This document shows positions 58,001-64,000 of a stretch of DNA of 64,000 bases, in pieces. How positions within the stretch are numbered: position 1 is the first letter of the stretch; each line of letters begins with the position of its first letter. The stretch is from assembly GCA_029204225.1 (NCBI GenBank), contig CM055099.1, positions 45,341,489-45,405,488 of the forward strand, in the 5' to 3' direction. The position numbers were made by a program, and so were the translations under genes. This stretch comes from Diphasiastrum complanatum. Lineage: Eukaryota; Streptophyta; Lycopodiopsida; Lycopodiales; Lycopodiaceae. The notes beneath the pieces are model-generated. The model was not told where the DNA came from. It was given only the letters and a program-made list of their open reading frames with translations, and did no database searches.

Positions 58001-59672
58001 ACATATACATTGATCAGCTAATTTAGAAACAAGAATCATAATTTTGGTAATAATAATAAAAGCTTCCATCTGCAAGCCCTTTATTATCTGTACAACCATA
58101 TCATGCAAGATGTTCATTTACATTTGGTAATGCACCATGTTTGTGATAATTTGTATAATTCCTGATTCTATGGTAGATATCTATGCATGCGGGTTGTTGA
58201 TTAGATCTATTTTCTCAAAGCATAAACTATATAGTGTCTAAAATATTGTTTATGACAATTTTTATGGCCTCAAAATGACAATTTTTATGCCCTTTGGAAG
58301 TTATGTCAAAATCCAAAAGTTTCACACTCACATTTTCACTGGTCGTCTGTAACCAGAGACTCAAAATTATCAAAAGACCAAAATTTCCTACCCAAAATTT
58401 GTCAAATTGCATCAAAATGCCTGGAGAATTTTGTTGTGGATTAGGGTAATTTTGGAGAATTAGAATGTAAAAAAAAAATCATCTACCACCTCCAAAAAAA
58501 AGTTGAGTGCACTTGCCAAGACAGGGTCCTTGTCCCTATATCTCAATTTGCCAATGGCTTGCCTTTTCAAAATTTATATCAATGCCACGTGCACACATCA
58601 CCATCAAATAAGCTACATGTGAAACCCTTGGAGAGCTATGATTGTGGAGTGTCGGTGCAATTTCTTTACTTCCTAGAAACCAATCTTTCCTACAAAACCT
58701 TAAGAGTAGCTCTTCCTATGATTGAACACCATATTCTTGTGCAATTATTACAATCATTTACAAATTCTAGAAAAGCTAATAAACAATTGTTTCCTGGTGA
58801 AAGTGGTTTCATATTCTCTTACAGCAATCTTGCATCACGTCTGACGTGCTTATTACAAATTAGTTCTGGCAGTCGGACCATTTTTGGCACTAAAACTCCC
58901 ATAGGCAGATGAAACTTCAAGCCAAGGCACATTATGTTGTAGCAGAGAAAGGCACAAAGTATATAAACAACCATTCTAGCTCCTTTCATGTTTTCCACTC
59001 AGGAATTATGCCAAGGCTAAGCCATCAGATCCTGTTGTACTCCTGATTTACTCGGCAGAATTTACTGAGGCATTGACTTAGTCACAGGTTTATAATCACT
59101 GGAAAATCTAAAGGGCACAAGCAAGCTTGAATGATGATGCTACCCTCAAGGAAAAAGCAAAAGAACTTCACTGTGAGAAGTAATTCTGAACTTACTGAAT
59201 TCAAGTACTTATATGAGGCAGAAAGATTCAAAGCTCAGCTTCAGAAGGATATTGATTATGTAACTGCATTGTCGTGCATGTAGGATGGCCGTGTTAAACC
59301 AAGTCCTATAATTTAAACTTGACAAGGATCAAGTGTATCATCATTCAGATTAATACATGAAAGTATGTAGTAGCCTTCACAAGAAATATTACTTGTCTGT
59401 AATCATGATCTTGAAAATGAGCCTCAACCCTTGAAGATCATGATTCCTTCCGTATAAGCAAGGGCCTTCCATATAGATAAAATTTATACTAAACAAGAAT
59501 CGGGAGATAGACTGCCTACTGAGTTCAGGGAAGGACTTCATGTAGCAGACATTTACCAACTTGTGAAAATTTGAGATAAAAGGAAGTATTGGTGCAAGCT
59601 GGCATATCCGGTAAAGCTTCATCAAAGACACTGTTTGATCCAAAAGGGAGGTATAAAAAGTCTTAATAAAAT
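58001..59672. other. Spacer downstream of the receptor kinase; no gene recognised
   Basis: A 117-codon plus-strand ORF (58559-58912) has no recognisable motif. A short plus-strand stretch at 59150-59280 reads ELTEFKYLYEAERFKAQLQK, charged and helical, perhaps a lost exon. The part just below 59672 should hold the kinase 3' UTR. Confidence 0.45.
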
Positions 59673-62600
59673 TTAGCCAGCTTCAGAACTTGTCCGACTC
59701 AAATTCCTTTGAGAAGAAGTGCTTCTTTTCGAGTGAAATACTGGGGAAATGCCCTCATTCTGGATTTGCTCTAGTTCTTGCAGAACCTCTGTCATGGGTG
59801 GCCGTGCATCTCTTTCGAATGACAGACATCTGAAAGCTAATTCAGCAACTCTGTGTATCGTGGCCCTTATGGCAGGATTTATATTGGTCTCAAGCAGGGG
59901 ATCAATTATTTCATCTAGATGGCCATCAGCAATCTTTGAAACAGCAAGAGTTGCTAGATTGACCTCACCTTTTCCTCTGTTGAAATCCACAACCTTCTTA
60001 CCAGTAATAATCTCTGCAAGAACAACCCCGAAACTATATACGTCACTTTTATCAGATAAGTGGAAATTCTGGTGATATTGTGGGTCCATGTAACCAAGTG
60101 TTCCTTGAGGTAGTGTTGAAAGATGAGATTCATCAGACAGAACTGGTCTTGACAAACCAAAATCAGCCACTTTCGTGTTCCAGTTTTGATCCAACAAAAT
60201 GTTGCTTGACTTGATGTCTCGATGATATATTGGAGGATAGACAGTGAAGTGCAGATATGCCAGGGCTCGAGCAGTTTCGGCCACAATGTTTAAACGTGTG
60301 AACCAATCCAACCCAGCACCTCTCTCTTGCTGAAGATGCTCTCCCAATGTACCATTAGAAACAAATTCATAAACCAAAAATGGCTGCTGCACATCAAGAC
60401 AGCAGCCCAATAGCTTCACTAAATTTGGGTGATTGACAGTCGAGAGGACTTTAACTTCATTTATTAGCTGCTGTATTCCCTCTGTGCTGCACTGTGTGAT
60501 CTTCTTGATTGCTACACATCTACCATCATGAAGCTTCCCACCATAGACTGTTCCATAGCCACCATGGCCAACCATTTCACTTTCAGAGAAACCTTTTGTT
60601 GCTCGTTCAAGTTCCTTGTATGTGAAGATAGTAGTAGAGTCCAAGGCATTATTGAAAGACAAAAGAAGCGCAAGCTGCTTCATGTCGCTTTTACATCTTT
60701 TGCCAGGTTTCTGGCCACATATTATTCTTCCAATGAATGAAAGCACCAGAAGAAGGATTATTAGACCTATTCCTCCTGCAAGTATCCCTGCCAGAAAATG
60801 GTTTGTCATGAGTAACTTGACAAATTCTGTCCCTAAAAAGCACAAGTGCAAAACTCAACAATATTCTCGAACTAAAATCAAACTGGATGCAACAGAACAA
60901 TGGAGAGATGTCTTGAGAGAGTACAATAAGTCAAATACCATGAACATAGCAGAAATTCATTTTAACCACAGAGCCCTCCTGCCAAAGCAAAACTCAAACT
61001 GCAAAACTTACCAGCAATCATACGTAATTTGCTGTGCTGAATTGGGCAGCCATCTTTTACAGCCAGTTTCCCACTGGGGCAAATGCAATTGCTAGTAACT
61101 GTCTCATTGCAAGCAGCTGCAATAACTGTCACCAAAAAAACGTTGCAGAAACTAGATAATTGCAATAAAGGAAATGTCAGCTCAAAATCATGATAAGGGC
61201 TAGGACAAGTGAAATGTAGCAGATTTGTCATTTCAACCTGGATTGTGAAAGTACAAATTATCAAATAATCACACATTCTTAAGAGTTGAAATTGCATCAA
61301 AAGCAGCAACTATCAATATACTTTGAAGAATCTTGGCAGCATTAAATGCAAATTCAAACTTGAATGAATAAACTAGCCTTATACCCACATCTATGATATG
61401 AAATATTATAACTTGTTCAAATGGATAGTGGTGCTATGTTGCACTAGAGGATTGGCCCTTTTTTGTAACTGCTATTTAGTTAAATATATAGGTGAGAAGA
61501 CCTGCAACAGTATTCAATGAATAGCTTCTAGAAATAAACAGGTTCAGACAAATGAGCAAACGTAAATTTAGAATCTTGGATTTCTTGCATAAAATTTAGA
61601 AGACTGAGTTCTTATTAGAAGTATACCAAGATTCATATGATGAAATCACGCGAAGTAATGAATACACAAAATAAGGCGCTAATTTGCACCTCTCAGGGGC
61701 CTGATATTTTTTTTCTGATCTACCAAAGACTGACACATTATTTTTTTCGGAAGCAAGCTGGAAAAAGGGACATCAAAAGATAAAAGCTACAAATGTGTCT
61801 GACCCATAAGCACCCCCTTCGACCAAATAAACTCAATCTTTGACACAAGAAAACTCAATTTGACTTTCATGGTTTTTTTCTAGTCCGAATTTGGAAAACA
61901 TATCAGATACCCAGTTTTCCACCAAAGATACAACTTTAATTTAAAGAACATGGATGAAGACAAATTTCTGGTATAAAACAAATGAATGGACTCTGAGAGA
62001 ACAACAGAGGATAGGGGTCAGAAAAGCAATTGCAACTCAAAACCCCACAATGCAAAGACAGTTTCAACAATTCAAAACAGATCATCTTGTGAAGCAGGCC
62101 GGAAAACAGTGAAGTAAACATAAATGCTTCCAATCAAAAGCTAACTATTTGCAGAATGCAAAAAATACTATACCTGGTTGGCATCCATATCCGTGCTTAT
62201 ATCCATCACCTGCAAAACCCGGATTACAGTGACACGTGAATCCTGCAACCGCGTCTCCACTGGAACAGTTTGCATGAGTGGCACAAGCAGAATTGGGACA
62301 ATCTCCAGGAATGCCCCACTCCAACTCAAATCCATACTGGGCTTGCAAATATAGCAGCAAAGGCTGAGAGTCACCCAGCTTCCAATTGGCAACCCAACTC
62401 ATGAAAGTAGAGCAGCCCGCATTGAAGAGATTAATATTGACTAAGCTCAGATTTGAATACCTCAGATCATAGCAGCAGGCAGGAAATTTACAGAAAGGAA
62501 GCTCGTATCCACTGAAGGAACAATTCTGAGGACAACCTGTAAGGTTTCTGCACGAATAAAGCATGAGATAATTGCTCCTGGTAACTGCATAGAAAGTCCT

Positions 62601-62930
62601 ATTGATGGAAGTGAAAACTGGTAGGTTAGGTTTGTCGCATTGAGCAGAGAGAAGTGGATCTAGGATGATGGTGTTTGACTTCAAACCAAGCACTTTGTAC
62701 AGATTAGATTCAACCGGGAAGAAAAGAGTGCTATCGTTGCTGCAGATGAGTGTGAAGCCTGGGAGACCACAGTCAGAACTGACGCCAAAAGGGAAAGGAA
62801 TTTCAATAGAACCGCAGCTCTCATGGCATGTCTGAGGGTAGGCACTCTCACAAACCATCAGATTTGCCAATATAGTCATCAACCCAGACACGAACAGGTA
62901 AAAATAAAGGAAGTCGCAAGATGTATGCAT
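59673..62930 (-). CDS. Wall-associated-kinase-like receptor kinase, 673 aa, three exons
   Basis: Exons on the minus strand: 62930-62174, 61116-61012, 60832-59673, joined in phase (1, 1) by GT-AG introns of 1,057 and 179 bp; total 2,022 bp with stop TAA. A hydrophobic N-terminus (FLYFYLFVSGLMTILANL) is a likely signal peptide. From about residue 35 a cysteine-rich galacturonan-binding type domain begins (CHESCGSIEIPFPFG). EGF-like module 211-252 (CPNSACATHANC to CNPGFAGDGY). A second cysteine patch, CNETVTSNCICPSGKLAV, is in exon 2. Transmembrane helix about 297-325. Kinase: glycine loop GHGGYGTVY (376-384), VAIKK with K397, HRDIKSSNILLD with D493, DFG D511, and GTLGYMDPQY. The RD motif and all catalytic residues are present, so it should be an active plasma-membrane kinase sensing wall pectin or related ligands. 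Closest to the WAK-like group by domain order; the ligand is not deducible. Confidence 0.96.
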
Positions 62931-63300
62931 AGCTCCTGCTTGCTACTCTAGGAGATTTTTCTCGTAGTGTTCATCCCACTTTTTCCCTTCAGAGCTGATG
63001 CATGCATGTTATCTCTGTTAGAAAGCTATCTAGAAAGAAGACTACGGGTTCGCGATTTTCCCTCTATTCGGCTGGTTAACAAGCTCTCCACTTCATGACT
63101 TTTTTTGTACCTTCCTCTGAACATCTATTTGCTGAAGATCTGCATTTGCCTTCCAAATCAGTGGTGGACGTTATGCTTGATCACGCTCTTCCTATGCATC
63201 AAACCAACAGCTTCCACAAGCCTTGCTTGAACGAGCTTCACTTGAATCAATCTATTCTTGACTTCAAATGAATAACCTTCAGCTTTCTACGGTGAAAGAA
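62931..63300 (-). promoter_or_regulatory. Upstream region of the WAK-like kinase
   Basis: Follows the start codon on the minus strand. No clear minus-strand TATA box was placed. No other gene recognised. Confidence 0.4.
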
Positions 63301-63313
63301 AGCATGTGTGAAC

Positions 63314-63321
63314 TATAAATA
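63314..63321 (+). promoter_or_regulatory. Candidate TATA box facing right
   Basis: TATAAATA followed by GCCCC, oriented towards the right edge. With the pyrimidine-rich stretch near 63815-63859 and short plus-strand ATG frames after 63900, it could belong to a divergently transcribed gene mostly outside the window. No protein identity is visible. Confidence 0.3.
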
Positions 63322-63814
63322 GCCCCGGAAGCAGTTGCTTTGTAATGCAACGGTAGCTGTCTGTCGCCTCACACAACTGAAGCAAGCAGCAGCTGTATGA
63401 GCCGGGCAACTCAGAGGTTTCAACGGTTATCGACAGTGTTGAATATCAGCAGCTAGAAAGGAAGGAGATACAATTCATAGTAGCAAACTGCCCACGTTGA
63501 TAAAAGACCAGCAGCTACTCAGTTTATCAGCTCAAGATTGAAACTCCACTTTTCCCAGAGAGAAGAAGACGTGGTTACTGGTACATCAAACAGAAAGACA
63601 CAAAAACCCAGTCAGTGCCCAGTGCCCACCCAAAGATTGAAACTGATAATACTAGTCAGGACAGGGAGGGAAAAAATCTTCTGTACTGCAGCAAAAAAGC
63701 TTCAAAAGGACGTGCCCATCCTTGCTCATATCTTACAGCAACAATTCCTCATCAAAGGATGATGTACTGCTATCCCAGTACTCTCGTGCTCAATTGACTC
63801 ACCATTATTCATCC

Positions 63815-63819
63815 CTCGC

Positions 63820-63859
<40 letters not shown>
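63815..63859. repeat. (CTCG)n/(CT)n microsatellite
   Basis: CTCG units 63815-63830 followed by CT units to 63859, of the type often found in plant 5' leaders. Confidence 0.95.
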
Positions 63860-63861
<2 letters not shown>

Positions 63862-64000
63862 CCTCGCAGCCTCGCTCTCTCTCAGAAGTCAGAAGTAATT
63901 TTTCTGTGCATGGAAATTGCGAGAGAAGGCGAGCTATGGAGGTCACTAGGTGGCCATTTTTGTCCACAAAATGGCGTTTGACTCGCGTTCATGACCACGC

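Noticed and set aside
58559-58912. 117-codon plus-strand ORF
   Set aside because: No recognisable domain, no close gene context; open length is within chance for this region.
59150-59280. Possible exon of a U-box or similar kinase (ELTEFKYLYEAERFKAQ)
   Set aside because: Too short, frame shifted on both sides and no second exon seen; kept only as a note in the spacer entry.
1-64000. CRISPR arrays, prokaryotic operons, ribosome-binding sites, rRNA genes
   Set aside because: None seen; the window is plant nuclear DNA with spliceosomal introns and retrotransposons.

Overview
This is nuclear DNA of a land plant, dense with retrotransposons. Spliceosomal GT-AG introns, a plant wall-associated-kinase-like receptor, a CLC anion transporter with about 20 short exons, and Ty1/copia elements primed by initiator tRNA-Met all point that way. 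A fern or other seed-free vascular plant fits the CLC sequence, the LINE type and the repeat load, but that is inference from recall and no search was run.

Layout. 1-1829: 5'-truncated LINE held between two (CT)n tracts. 3951-15142 (+): twenty in-phase exons of a CLC-type chloride/proton exchanger; the N-terminal exons were not found, and the last intron (4.57 kb) is filled with gypsy, copia and short retroposon debris. 16150-19975: broken copia and gypsy pieces. About 19976-22541 (-): a decayed two-exon gene in which a predicted coiled-coil segment is spliced in phase to a histone H3-family fold; a 965-bp solo LTR with a GATCA duplication sits inside it, and a second copy of the coiled-coil part lies at 23636-24235. 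24590-26545: old copia LTR, leader and gag. 26557-33880 (-): decayed gypsy element. 33889-35000 (+): chromodomain gypsy remnant. 35610-36900 (+): old copia LTR and gag. 37480-39240: unassigned ORFs on both strands. 40262-43330 (-): two copia fragments. 43412-49263 (+): complete, apparently very young copia element inserted in the integrase of an older copia whose remainder runs 49264-51580. 53154-53536: 191-bp tandem duplication. 53835-58000: copia and gypsy fragments. 59673-62930 (-): intact three-exon WAK-like receptor kinase. 62931-64000: its upstream region.

Two host genes look functional: the WAK-like kinase (complete, 673 aa) and the CLC gene (exons intact as far as seen). One mobile element looks competent, the 5,852-bp copia. 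Everything else is nested decay. The most unusual item is the coiled-coil/histone-H3 fusion pseudogene, whose exon junction keeps phase and whose histone fold aligns almost without gaps.

The long non-coding stretches were read for ORFs, terminal repeats and primer sites only. No homology search, alignment score or expression evidence was available.
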